Positions 1-6,349 are shown, numbered from the stretch's first letter. The stretch is DNA of 19,173 nt from Phytoactinopolyspora endophytica (GCF_004138495.1 NZ_ML142857.1:219900-239072); one strand, 5' to 3'. Program-made: numbers and translations. Notes: generated from the letters alone by a model not told the origin.

Positions 1-821
1 CCGGGGAGGAGCACATTGACCTCGTCCTCGGTGTTCTCACCGAACTCGGAGGCGTACACCGTTCCGTCGGGTCCGAACGTGATGCCCTGGACGTTGCGGT
101 GGCCGCTGCTGAAGATCGGCCCGTCGCCGGGATTGTCGTCCGGGATACCGCCGTCGGGCAGGACCCGCAGGATCTTGCCGTTCAGGCTGTCCGGGTCGGG
201 CGCGCGGGACGGTTCGCCGGCATCGCCGGTGGTGATCCACAGCGCCCCGTCCGGGCCGATCGTGATGCGTCCCCCGTTGTGACGGCTGCCGCCGGCCGGG
301 ATACCGTCGAGGACGACGCGTGTCTGTTCGAACGAGCCGAAGTCGGCGTCGAATTCGAGAGCGACGACCTGGTTGACCTCCCCGACGGTCACGTAGGCGA
401 AGACCGTGCGGTCCTCGGCGATCTCCGGAGAGGCCGCCAGACCCATCAGGCCGCTGTCCCCGGCGGCCTGCGAGCCTTCGACGGTGCCGACCGACTCATG
501 TTCCCCGGTAGCGGGATCGACCCGACGCAGTTCGTAGGTGTCGCGCGAGGACACCAGCGCCGTGCCGTCGGGGAGGAAGGCCAGCCCCCAAGGGGTGGTG
601 ATGTCGGTGGTGATCTCCGTGATGTCTGCGATCTCGGTGTTCTGGGTGCTCTCGGTGCTCTCGGTGCTCTCGGCGGTCGTCGCCCGCTCTTCATCGCTCG
701 CCTCCTCCGAGGTCTCGGGTGTTGCTCGGTTGGTCTCCTCGTCTGCGCTGGTACATGCCGCGAGCAGCGCCGCAGTGAGGGCTGCGGCGACCGGGGCGGC
801 GGTGTGTTTCTTCGTGGCCAT
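1..821 (-). CDS. PQQ-dependent sugar dehydrogenase-like lipoprotein (glucose/sorbosone dehydrogenase family), 3' end outside the window
   Basis: The gene begins at ATG 821-819, with GGGAG six bases upstream, and stays open to the left edge, so only the first 273 codons are present. Residues 1-21 form a lipoprotein signal peptide ending in the lipobox LLAAC. An acidic Ser/Thr/Glu linker follows (about residues 24-60), including three exact EST units. The beta-propeller part then shows TPWGLAFLPDG, SRHNGGRITIGPDGALWITTGD, LNGKILRV and GHRNVQGITF, which are hallmarks of the GSDH family (soluble aldose dehydrogenase / HHIP-like). Family members oxidise sugars with PQQ in the cell envelope, but many actinobacterial ones have no proven substrate. 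Family assignment is firm; enzymatic activity is inferred. It is divergent from the broken response regulator at 938. Confidence 0.9.
   Translation of the reverse strand, partial: MATKKHTAAPVAAALTAALLAACTSADEETNRATPETSEEASDEERATTAESTESTESTQNTEIADITEITTDITTPWGLAFLPDGTALVSSRDTYELRRVDPATGEHESVGTVEGSQAAGDSGLMGLAASPEIAEDRTVFAYVTVGEVNQVVALEFDADFGSFEQTRVVLDGIPAGGSRHNGGRITIGPDGALWITTGDAGEPSRAPDPDSLNGKILRVLPDGGIPDDNPGDGPIFSSGHRNVQGITFGPDGTVYASEFGENTEDEVNVLLP
646..672. repeat. Three exact 9-bp tandem repeats in the lipoprotein linker
   Basis: GTGCTCTCG occurs three times in a row, preceded by a diverged fourth unit at 637-645. On the minus strand it encodes Glu-Ser-Thr units in the linker between lipid anchor and propeller. 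Because the unit is a multiple of three, slippage would change linker length without breaking the frame. Confidence 0.85.
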
Positions 822-937
822 GAACGACTCCCATCGTTAGAAGTTTTCGCTCGCTTCGAGATCGGTGATCGGCTACTTCCTCATAGTTCGTTTCGAATCT
901 CGGAAGAAGCTCAGAGCGGGCGTGCGACGATCGGTAC

Positions 938-1168
938 ATGACGAGGCGGAACGCTGACGGCGGCGGCCAAGAGCCGGCCGACCAGCCGTCGCTGCTGCTC
1001 GTCGAGGACGATGCAAAGCTGTCCGGGCTGCTCGTTCAGCTCTTCACCGGCGAGGGCTACGACGTCGACCTTGCTCAGGACGGGCACACTGGCTCGCACC
1101 GGGCGCTGATCCATGAGTGCTGGATAAGCCGAGTTTCGTCCGGCTTAGCCGCCGCCACACCCGGGTGA
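938..1168 (+). pseudogene. Response regulator, N-terminal fragment of the receiver domain
   Basis: From ATG 938 the frame encodes a short tail and then LLLVEDDAKLSGLLVQLF and EGYDVDLAQDG, the first strand, acidic pair (EDD) and first helices of a CheY-type receiver domain. Homology ends around codon 59 (after ...RALIHE, about 1114). The phosphorylated Asp, the rest of the receiver and the DNA-binding domain are missing, and the last 17 codons to the TGA at 1166-1168 look random. An intact OmpR-type regulator is about 220-240 residues; this ORF has 76. No clear ribosome binding site precedes it. It most likely belonged to a two-component system that controlled the neighbouring copper oxidase; that link is inference from position. 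Confidence 0.75.
1125..1147. repeat. 7-bp perfect inverted repeat at the junction of two gene fragments
   Basis: TAAGCCG (1125-1131) and CGGCTTA (1141-1147) are separated by nine bases. The repeat lies exactly between the last recognisable response-regulator codon and the first multicopper-oxidase-like codon. It may be a leftover terminator or may mark the rearrangement point. Confidence 0.6.
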
Positions 1169-1610
1169 ACGTGCACAACGAGCTGGATGAGATGACCACC
1201 GCGCACTGGCATGGCATGCACATTCCTGCGCGGTTCGTCGGCGGCCCAACGGCGGCAGCGACGAATTCGACGTCCTCCAGCTGCGTGCCGCCGACGAACT
1301 GCGGCCGTCACCGGAGATCCCCGACCAGCTCGCGCCCGCGCCCGACCTAAGTGCTCTCGGTCGACGGGCACCGGCCCCCGCCAGAGCTATCCGGTTGGAA
1401 GGACACCATCTACATGGCACCAGGCCGCACGTCCGCCTGGCCATGCAGTTCACGGACTACGCCGACCCCTACTCCCGCTACATGTACCATTGCCACCTCC
1501 TACAACACGAGGTCAACGGCATGATGGGGCAGTTCGTCGTCGAACCCGGGCAAGAGGCGGGGACGTTAGTGCGATCCTCGCGCGCCACTCTTCCGATGCC
1601 AGCTCGGTGA
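1141..1610 (+). pseudogene. Multicopper oxidase pseudogene with internal deletions and frameshifts
   Basis: Four collinear pieces of a multicopper oxidase are visible in two alternating frames. Piece A (about 1156-1239) has VNVHNELDEMTTAHWHGMH, the first copper-binding HWHGMH motif. Piece B (1248-1346) has DEFDVLQLRAADEL from the middle of the protein. Piece C (1351-1431) returns to frame A after an in-frame TAA (1348-1350) and reads VLSVDG ... SGWKDTIYMAPGRT. Piece D (1431-1541) reads VRLAMQFTDYADP, then YMYHCHLL and NGMMGQFVV, the C-terminal HCH copper motif. Between A and B a large part of the protein is missing. C and D can be rejoined by adding one base near 1431, since ACGTCC would read ACGGTCC. 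Family members are periplasmic or secreted copper oxidases of about 450-550 residues. This copy cannot make a functional enzyme. Confidence 0.88.
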
Positions 1611-1652
1611 TCGTGTCCATGCCCGGTCTCTTCGTCAACGGCAAGGTGAGCA
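1587..1652 (+). pseudogene. Possible scrap of a small thioredoxin-like (thioredoxin_3) protein
   Basis: A short in-frame stretch reads VIVSMPGLFVNGKVS. It resembles the cis-proline region of small redox-active disulfide proteins, which usually look like GVMSxPALVVNGKVV. Only about 20 residues match, with no upstream CxxC and no start codon. If correct, this is a third truncated gene in a row after the response regulator and copper oxidase. The match is short enough to be chance. Confidence 0.25.
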
Positions 1653-1698
1653 ATTGGCCCTGGCGGTCGTCGCCGGGTTCAGGTTTGAGAGGTGCGGT

Positions 1699-2475
1699 GT
1701 GAAAGAGGCGGGCAGGGAACTCAGCTCATCCTTCGGCGCAGCGGCCGTCGCATATGCCGAGCACCGCCCCGACTATGCGCTGGCCGCGGTGCAGTGGGCA
1801 CTTGAGCCAGCCACGGGCCCGCGCGTGCTCGACCTCGGCGCCGGAACCGGCAAGCTGACCGCCACGCTGCTCGCACTTGGAGTCGACGTTCTCGCGGTCG
1901 AGCCGGACCCGGCGATGCTGGCCGAGCTGCGCCAAACGCTGCCGACTGCTCATGCCCTGTCGGGCAGCGCTGAGGCGATACCGTTATCCGAGGGGTCCGT
2001 TGATGCTGTGCTAGCCGGCAACGCGATGCATTGGTTCGACATGGATGTCGCGGGTCCCGAGATCGCCAGGGTTCTCGCTCCCGGTGGCGTTCTGGCTGGT
2101 CTGTGGAATTTGATGGACGACCAACTTGATTGGGTGGCCGGCCTCGCTCAGGTCGCCGGCCCCGCTGCGATCGGCCCGCGGGATACGCCTGGCAGCTGGC
2201 GTCTGGAGACAGCCGGGCTGCACCTTCCCCGCGGCCGAGCGGCCGCCCGCTTCGGCTCGCGGGAGCAAGTAGAGTTTCCGCATGGACAGCGTCGGACCGC
2301 TGACTCCCTCGTCGCGACGCTCGCGACGAGGGCAGGGATGCTGGTCATGCCCGAGCAGGAACGCGAGGCCGCGCTCGGTCGGGTTCGTGCTTTCCTCGCG
2401 AGCCGACCGGAGACGGCCGACGGTGAGTTCACTCTCCCGATGGTGACTGGCGTGCTCCGTACCCGGCGCTTGTGA
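1699..2475 (+). CDS. Class I SAM-dependent methyltransferase
   Basis: This 258-residue cytoplasmic protein carries the Rossmann methyltransferase motifs: motif I VLDLGAGTGKL (residues 43-53), the acidic ribose-binding loop AVEPDP (66-71), GSAEAIPL and the AMHWFD segment, followed by RVLAPGGVLAGLW. This is the UbiE/Methyltransf_11 type, acting on small molecules. The substrate cannot be told. The start is taken as GTG 1699 because GAGAGG (1688-1693) sits five bases upstream and SSSFGAAAVAYAEHRPDY is the usual N-terminus; an ATG at 1654 would add 15 residues derived from the pseudogene debris. It stands alone and converges on the kinase gene, 31 bp apart. Confidence 0.88.
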   Translation: MKEAGRELSSSFGAAAVAYAEHRPDYALAAVQWALEPATGPRVLDLGAGTGKLTATLLALGVDVLAVEPDPAMLAELRQTLPTAHALSGSAEAIPLSEGSVDAVLAGNAMHWFDMDVAGPEIARVLAPGGVLAGLWNLMDDQLDWVAGLAQVAGPAAIGPRDTPGSWRLETAGLHLPRGRAAARFGSREQVEFPHGQRRTADSLVATLATRAGMLVMPEQEREAALGRVRAFLASRPETADGEFTLPMVTGVLRTRRL

Positions 2476-2506
2476 AGGCCAATCGGACCGCCGCTGTCCT
2501 CGCGTG

Positions 2507-3112
2507 TCAAGCCTTTCCCGCGGCTGCCCAGCGATCCCGGTCGATCGATGCTGGTTGGTCGCGCAGCCAGGCTGTGACGTCGCGCGCCAGGGCGACGGCG
2601 GAAGCCGTCGCCGATGCCACTTGCAGCGCTTGTTCCGAGTACGGAAACGTCAGCGCCCGCTCCCGCACGAGCTGTTCGGTCAAGTCCGTTGCCTGGTGAG
2701 AGGGGCTATGTCGGTACCGGTCAACGGCTTCGTCGGGGGGCACCGAAAACTCCACGACCCATAGCGGTGCCCCCGGAATGTCGGCCAGGGCCTGCACCAG
2801 ACTGGCGCGCTGTCGGCGCCGACTGTAGGTGCACTCAAGGATTGGGGTCCGCCCGCGGTCGAACAACATGCGAGCGAGCGTATGGGCGGCGTCGTAGGCG
2901 AGCATGCGATCCGGCATGCTGCGTTCCGATCCCGGCAGGAGCAGGGAGAAGATCGAGTCGACCGCGATGTAGTGGCGAGAGGTCCGCGACCAGTCCGGGG
3001 CGAGCACCCGACCCACGTCAGACTTGCCGGAGCACGGTGGGCCGGACAGCACCAAGACGCCGTTCTTCATGACCGAGCCCAGGCCACGACGATTCGCGTC
3101 CCGTGCCGACAT
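2507..3112 (-). CDS. AAA/P-loop small-molecule kinase-like protein
   Basis: The protein starts with a Walker A motif GPPCSGKS right after the first hydrophobic strand. It continues with YIAVDSIFSLLLPG, ILECTYSRRRQR, WVVEFSVPPDEAVDRYRHSP and a Pro-Tyr-Ser segment near the C-terminus. This pattern fits the AAA_33 / gluconate kinase-like family of predicted ATP-dependent kinases; the acceptor is unknown. Two starts are possible. ATG 3112 (201 residues) has a weak GAGTGAAG upstream; ATG 3070 (187 residues) has no ribosome site but places the P-loop near the N-terminus as usual. Further upstream codons overlap a probable recombinase remnant, so a start beyond 3112 is unlikely. It is convergent with the methyltransferase. 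Confidence 0.8.
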   Translation of the reverse strand: MSARDANRRGLGSVMKNGVLVLSGPPCSGKSDVGRVLAPDWSRTSRHYIAVDSIFSLLLPGSERSMPDRMLAYDAAHTLARMLFDRGRTPILECTYSRRRQRASLVQALADIPGAPLWVVEFSVPPDEAVDRYRHSPSHQATDLTEQLVRERALTFPYSEQALQVASATASAVALARDVTAWLRDQPASIDRDRWAAAGKA

Positions 3113-3115
3113 GGA

Positions 3116-3247
3116 CTTCACTCTAACGGGCCCAAGCGGCATCGGACGACGAACAGTCAGCAACATCCTCCACCGGCACGGCGTACCGATGCGCCGCCGC
3201 GGAGGACGCGTCGGCGGTGCCCGGTTTCCAGGCCGCGCTCAGGACTG
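3116..3247 (+). pseudogene. Possible C-terminal remnant of a site-specific recombinase (helix-turn-helix tail)
   Basis: The plus frame ending at TGA 3246-3248 reads GIGRRTVSNILHRHGVPMRRRG. This resembles the C-terminal helix-turn-helix of resolvase/invertase-type recombinases, commonly seen as G-[VL]-[SG]-R-x-T-V-x-x-x-L-x-x-x-G-V-P-x-R. No catalytic domain or start codon is present upstream, and the last codons run into the 3' end of the MarR gene on the other strand. It may be what is left of an element that brought in neighbouring genes. The match is short. Confidence 0.35.
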
Positions 3248-3763
3248 AGTGCAATCTCCGTGGCTCGCCGGCTGGCGTGTGGTTCCTCCGCTCTCGGCGG
3301 CGGCTGATGTTGCTTGCATGGCGTCGGCCACGTGGTGCAGTAGTTTCTTCAGCTGCCGCGCGTCGGTGGCACCCAGCGTCTGGACGACTTGGTGCTCGAG
3401 CGAGGCGATCTCCGCGTCCGCCGCGGCCAGCTCCTCGACGCCGCTTTCGGTGAGATACAGCTCCTGGATGTGCCGGTGCCGCGGATGAGCGCGGCGCCGC
3501 AGATGACCACGTTTCTCCAGCTTGCCCACCAGGGACGCCACCGCCTGCGGCGTCACCCCGAGCCGTCGCGCGAGCTCCGCGCCGGTGAGCCCCGGGTCCA
3601 CACGAACCGACAGCATCAGCGAGTAGTGCGCCGGAGCCAGGCCCAACGGCCTCAGCCGCTGCTCCTTCAAGGCCTGCATGGCCATCTCGGCCCTCCGCAG
3701 CGCCCAGAGCACCCGATCCAGCGCGGCGTCCGACGAGGCCTTCTTCTCCACGGGGTCGTCCAT
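3239..3763 (-). CDS. MarR-family transcriptional regulator
   Basis: This is a 174-residue protein. Residues 58-90 form a winged helix-turn-helix (LTGAELARRLGVTPQAVASL then KLEKRGHLRRR), and the wing follows at 91-104 (HPRHRHIQELYLT). The flanking helices at 12-40 and 106-155 suit MarR dimerisation. Such dimers bind near-palindromes over promoters and let go when a phenolic or other small ligand binds. The start at ATG 3763 has no ribosome binding site; a -10 box TATGCT on the minus strand (3775-3770) would place +1 exactly on the A of this ATG, so a leaderless transcript is likely. It is divergent from the SDR gene with 67-73 bp between, which suggests that it represses both itself and the SDR. 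Confidence 0.92.
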   Translation of the reverse strand: MDDPVEKKASSDAALDRVLWALRRAEMAMQALKEQRLRPLGLAPAHYSLMLSVRVDPGLTGAELARRLGVTPQAVASLVGKLEKRGHLRRRAHPRHRHIQELYLTESGVEELAAADAEIASLEHQVVQTLGATDARQLKKLLHHVADAMQATSAAAESGGTTRQPASHGDCTQS

Positions 3764-3769
3764 CCGTCA

Positions 3770-3797
3770 AGCATACAACGCCTCATTGCTATCAAGC
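3770..3797 (-). promoter_or_regulatory. Predicted leaderless promoter of the MarR gene
   Basis: On the minus strand, TATGCT (3775-3770) serves as -10 and a weak GCTTGA (3797-3792) as -35, with a 16-bp spacer. Counting the -10 as positions -12 to -7 puts +1 at 3763, the A of the start ATG. The -35 overlaps the near-palindrome at 3792-3803. Confidence 0.5.
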
Positions 3798-3803
3798 GTT
3801 TGA
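3792..3803. promoter_or_regulatory. Candidate MarR operator between the divergent genes
   Basis: TCAAGCGTTTGA is a near-palindrome with perfect TCAA/TTGA arms. It overlaps the -35 boxes of both divergent promoters. Its half-sites recur nearby: TCAAGC at 3767-3772 and CGTTTGA at 3815-3821, the latter 18 bp from the copy within the palindrome. Several half-sites across 55 bp suggest that more than one dimer binds. Confidence 0.5.
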
Positions 3804-3828
3804 CATTAGACAGCCGTTTGAGTTTAGG
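3800..3828 (+). promoter_or_regulatory. Predicted promoter of the SDR gene, leaderless
   Basis: A consensus -35 TTGACA (3800-3805) is followed after exactly 17 bp by TTTAGG (3823-3828). The predicted +1 is near 3835, between two in-frame ATGs at 3831 and 3837, so the second ATG would start an essentially leaderless message. The -35 lies inside the candidate MarR operator. Confidence 0.6.
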
Positions 3829-3836
3829 GTATGGAC

Positions 3837-4625
3837 ATGACTCGAACTCTTGCCTTGATCACCGGCGCTTCGTCAGGCATCGGCGCGGCCTACGCCCGAC
3901 TCCTCTCCCGCGAACACGACTTCGTCCTCGTCGCCCGACGGACCGACCGGCTGAACGAGCTGGCCGCGGAACTTCGCACAGTCGGGGCCGCGGTGGAGGT
4001 GCTGCCCGCCGACCTCGCCACCCCTGGCGGCCTGGCGAAGGTGAGCGAACGCCTGGCCGCCGGCGATGTGCGCCTGCTGATCAGCAATGCCGGCGTAGGC
4101 GGGTTTGCGCGGCTCGCCGATGTCGACCCGGCCGACGTCGACCGGCTGCTGACGCTCAACGCGGTCGCCCCGGCCCGGCTGGCCCACGCAGCTCTGCCCG
4201 GGATGCTCGCCGCGAACGAGGGGGCGATCGTGACCGTCGCCTCGCTGCTGGCGTTCAGCGCGCAGCTGGCCGACGAACGGATTCCACCCCGCACTCTCTA
4301 CACAGCGGCCAAGGCGGCCACGGTGGCGTTCACCCGCACCCTCGCGGCCGAACTCGCCGGCACGTCCGTCCAGACGCAGGTGGTGTGCCCCGGCATCGTC
4401 GCCACCGAGTTCGACGGAGGCTACGGAATCGGTGTGCCGACAGCCATGTCCGCCGAAGACGTCGCCGCCGCGAGCCTCGCCGGTCTGCGCTTGGACGAGA
4501 CCATCTGCCTACCCGGACTGGAGGACATCACCGTCCTCGACGCCCTGGTCGGCGCCGAAGCCGACCTGCTGGGCGCGAACCGGCCCGTCCCGGCCGCCCG
4601 CTACGCGCCGGGCACCGTAGGCTGA
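3837..4625 (+). CDS. Short-chain dehydrogenase/reductase (SDR)
   Basis: This is a 262-residue NAD(P)-dependent oxidoreductase. The nucleotide-binding TGASSGIG lies at residues 9-16 and ARRTDRL follows strand 2, where Arg residues favour NADPH. ISNAGVGG (82-89) is the NNAG-type motif and Asn109 is structural. The catalytic set is Ser136, Tyr155 and Lys159 (YTAAK). Ser and Tyr are 19 residues apart instead of the usual 13, a small insertion before the active-site Tyr. PGIVATEF (185-192) is the conserved loop after strand 6. The substrate is not predictable. The start is taken at ATG 3837 because the promoter predicts transcription from about 3835; ATG 3831 would add two residues. Neither has a ribosome binding site. 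It is probably repressed by the divergent MarR protein. Confidence 0.92.
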   Translation: MTRTLALITGASSGIGAAYARLLSREHDFVLVARRTDRLNELAAELRTVGAAVEVLPADLATPGGLAKVSERLAAGDVRLLISNAGVGGFARLADVDPADVDRLLTLNAVAPARLAHAALPGMLAANEGAIVTVASLLAFSAQLADERIPPRTLYTAAKAATVAFTRTLAAELAGTSVQTQVVCPGIVATEFDGGYGIGVPTAMSAEDVAAASLAGLRLDETICLPGLEDITVLDALVGAEADLLGANRPVPAARYAPGTVG

Positions 4626-4729
4626 CCCGCCCGACCCACACATGCTCCAGAAGAAGTAATCATGCGCATCGTCGGGGAAGACCCGTGGAGTTCGCCGAGG
4701 CGTTTGGGCGGCTGGGCAGTTGGCAGCAC

Positions 4730-4760
4730 TTGACCTTCGGGTGGCCCGAGACTCGATAGT
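4730..4760 (+). promoter_or_regulatory. MerR-type promoter/operator with long spacer, leaderless
   Basis: TTGACC (4730-4735) and GATAGT (4755-4760) are 19 bp apart. That over-long spacing is the signature of promoters that MerR-family proteins untwist. The spacer carries the perfect dyad TCGGG-TGG-CCCGA (4737-4749). The predicted +1 is 4767, the A of the start ATG of the MerR gene, and no ribosome binding site is present. This points to direct autoregulation. Confidence 0.65.
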
Positions 4761-4766
4761 GGTTCC

Positions 4767-5882
4767 ATGGACGACGTCGAGTTGATGACCATAGGACGGT
4801 TTGCGCGGATCAGCGGCGTGTCGATTCATGCGCTACGGCACTACGACGAAGTTGGTTTGCTTACTCCTGCTGCGGTCGACTCTTCGTCGGGTTATCGGCG
4901 TTACCAGCCTAACCAGATCGACACTGCACGCATGATCTGCGCACTTCGCGGGATCGACCTGCCGATCGAAGGGATTAGACAGGTCCTCGCCTCTGGGAGT
5001 GATGACGAGATCCGTCAGGTTCTGATCGATCAGCGGCAACTTCTTGAGCTTCAGCACAGCCATTTGGCGGCGCGCATCGACGACGTCAACCATTACTTGG
5101 AGAAAGGCATCACCGTGCCCACCATCCAACCTGGCTGTCGGCCGGTGCAGATCTGGTTCGCCGTAGATGACGAGCAGGCCTCCGTCGCCTTCTACAAAGA
5201 AGCTTTCGGTCTCAACTACGAGGTGTCACGACGCACCAAGGATCGAATCTCCTCATCGTTCCGGTTCGGGACGTACGGAAACGATGACTTCTTTCTGCTA
5301 TGGGTGTCGGATGATCGCGGGCGAGTCGACCGCCCCGGGCCAATGACGTTCGGCTTGCTGGTAGACGACCTTGACGCCATCCACGCTCAAGCAGTCGCCG
5401 TGGGCGGGACTGAACTCGTCTCGCCACATGAACCCGAAGGAATGCCGCGATGCTCCGCCGTGAAAGACCTCAGCGGCAACTGGATCTGGCTCTACGAAGG
5501 CGGGATCGGCTGCAAACCCGCCCAGATCAAGCTCGGGGTTGACGACACGCGAGCGGCGATCGCCTTCTACCAGGCTGCATTCGGCCTCGATTACGGCGTC
5601 ATTCGACATACCGAGGACCAGGACTACTCGTCCTTCCGCTTCGGGACGGCCGGGCAAGACGACTTCTTCCTGCTCACCCTCAAGGACGATCCGAGCGATA
5701 TGGACAACCCATCCGGATCATCGAACTTCGCTCTCTTGGTCGACGATCTTGACGCCGTCCACGCTCGCGCCGTGGCCGCCGGCGCAACCGAGGTCATCGC
5801 GCCGCGAGACGCCACAGGCATGCCAAGGTCCTCGCGGCTCAAGGACCCAAGTGGCAACTGGGTCGGTCTCTTCCAGGGCTGA
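4767..5882 (+). CDS. MerR-family regulator fused to two tandem VOC (glyoxalase/bleomycin-resistance fold) domains
   Basis: This is a 371-residue one-component regulator. Residues 7-46 are the MerR winged helix-turn-helix (MTIGRFARISGVSIHALRHY, then EVGLL and GYRRY), 51-75 complete the DNA-binding domain, and 78-113 is the long antiparallel dimerisation helix. Residues 127-246 and 252-371 are two VOC domains that align with each other at about half of positions, for example AFY..AFGL, SSFRFGT, DDFFLL, LLVDDLDA, GMPR and SGNW. Usual VOC metal ligands seem absent: the first strand has no His and the final strand reads NWIWLYE or NWVGLFQ instead of the common N-x-x-E-L. The pair therefore looks like a ligand-binding sensor rather than an enzyme, as in bleomycin-binding proteins. 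The inducer is unknown. No target gene lies immediately downstream, so autoregulation is the only control visible. Confidence 0.9.
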   Translation: MDDVELMTIGRFARISGVSIHALRHYDEVGLLTPAAVDSSSGYRRYQPNQIDTARMICALRGIDLPIEGIRQVLASGSDDEIRQVLIDQRQLLELQHSHLAARIDDVNHYLEKGITVPTIQPGCRPVQIWFAVDDEQASVAFYKEAFGLNYEVSRRTKDRISSSFRFGTYGNDDFFLLWVSDDRGRVDRPGPMTFGLLVDDLDAIHAQAVAVGGTELVSPHEPEGMPRCSAVKDLSGNWIWLYEGGIGCKPAQIKLGVDDTRAAIAFYQAAFGLDYGVIRHTEDQDYSSFRFGTAGQDDFFLLTLKDDPSDMDNPSGSSNFALLVDDLDAVHARAVAAGATEVIAPRDATGMPRSSRLKDPSGNWVGLFQG

Positions 5883-6250
5883 ACCTACTCGACAGTGAGC
5901 TGCCGGCGACAGGTGTTGTACGACGTGCCGGACGAGAGCTTCCGAGCCCGTCGCCTCAACAGCTACCAAGCCAGCTCAGATGTCACCTATCCGTGCAGCA
6001 GACCCATGCGGCGGACCTCGCCGCCAGAATTCTGCGACCAGATCCCGTAGACGCACCGACACGAGACGGCGCGCGACGGCGCCGTCCTATCTAACCGAGT
6101 TCGCACAACAGGAACGGCCGGGCGTACAACGATCACCAACGCAACAGCTGCCCGGGAGGACGCACCTCTAGCCACCGACGAACGCGAGAACCGATGAATC
6201 CGTGTCGCCATCGCGGTCTACATGTGCACGTGACTGCGGAAAGGATAGCG
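5883..6250. other. 368-bp stretch without a convincing gene
   Basis: No frame here shows recognisable homology or a start with a ribosome site until 6251. One short frame near 6007-6048 reads RRTSPPEF, faintly like the N-terminus of IS3-type transposases, but six or seven residues are not enough to call it. The only clear structure is the hairpin at 6065-6086. Confidence 0.6.
6065..6086. terminator. GC-rich hairpin downstream of the MerR-VOC gene
   Basis: GACGGCGC (6065-6072) and GCGCCGTC (6079-6086) form a perfect 8-bp stem with a 6-base loop. There is no T-run, as is common in high-GC actinobacteria. It lies 183 bp past the MerR-VOC stop, so it may end that transcript or be unrelated. Confidence 0.4.
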
Positions 6251-6349
6251 ATGGACGAGACCGAGCAGGGCGAGCTACGGGTACTGGACGGCGTGCGGAC
6301 AGGCGGCCTGCCCCGCCCCATGATCAAGGCGTTCCGAGCATGGCGGTGA
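6251..6349 (+). CDS. 32-codon ORF with strong ribosome site, overlapping the MmcQ-like gene
   Basis: ATG 6251 is preceded by GGAAAGGATAGCG, with AAAGGA ideally placed; this is among the best ribosome sites in the window. The ORF encodes 32 residues (MDETEQGELRV ... MIKAFRAWR) and ends in tandem stops TGA-TAG (6347-6352). Its last ten bases overlap the ATG of the MmcQ-like gene at 6340, which has only a weak site of its own. It may be a leader peptide that couples translation into the next gene, or the 5' end of a gene shifted out of frame. The peptide has no recognisable homology. Confidence 0.4.
   Translation: MDETEQGELRVLDGVRTGGLPRPMIKAFRAWR

Noticed and set aside
885..905. tRNA-like TTCGAATC string
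   Set aside because: There is no matching acceptor stem, anticodon arm or T-arm flank, so it is not a tRNA gene.
99..941. A 280-codon open frame on the plus strand
   Set aside because: It is antisense to the sugar dehydrogenase-like lipoprotein, whose signal peptide and propeller motifs are clear.
4662..4733. A 23-residue ORF ending in the -35 box of the MerR gene
   Set aside because: It has an AGAAG stretch upstream but no homology, and its end coincides with the promoter; chance is the better explanation.
3389..4759. A 456-codon open frame on the plus strand
   Set aside because: It spans antisense of MarR and an alternate frame of the SDR gene; its composition is Arg/Pro-rich and it has no homology.
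6000..6050. Transposase N-terminus (RRTSPPEF)
   Set aside because: Only a handful of residues resemble IS3-type starts, and a stop follows six codons later.
6202..6339. Longer N-terminus for the MmcQ-like protein
   Set aside because: The extra 46 residues are Arg/Gly-rich and do not fit the family; the ATG at 6340 gives the normal length.
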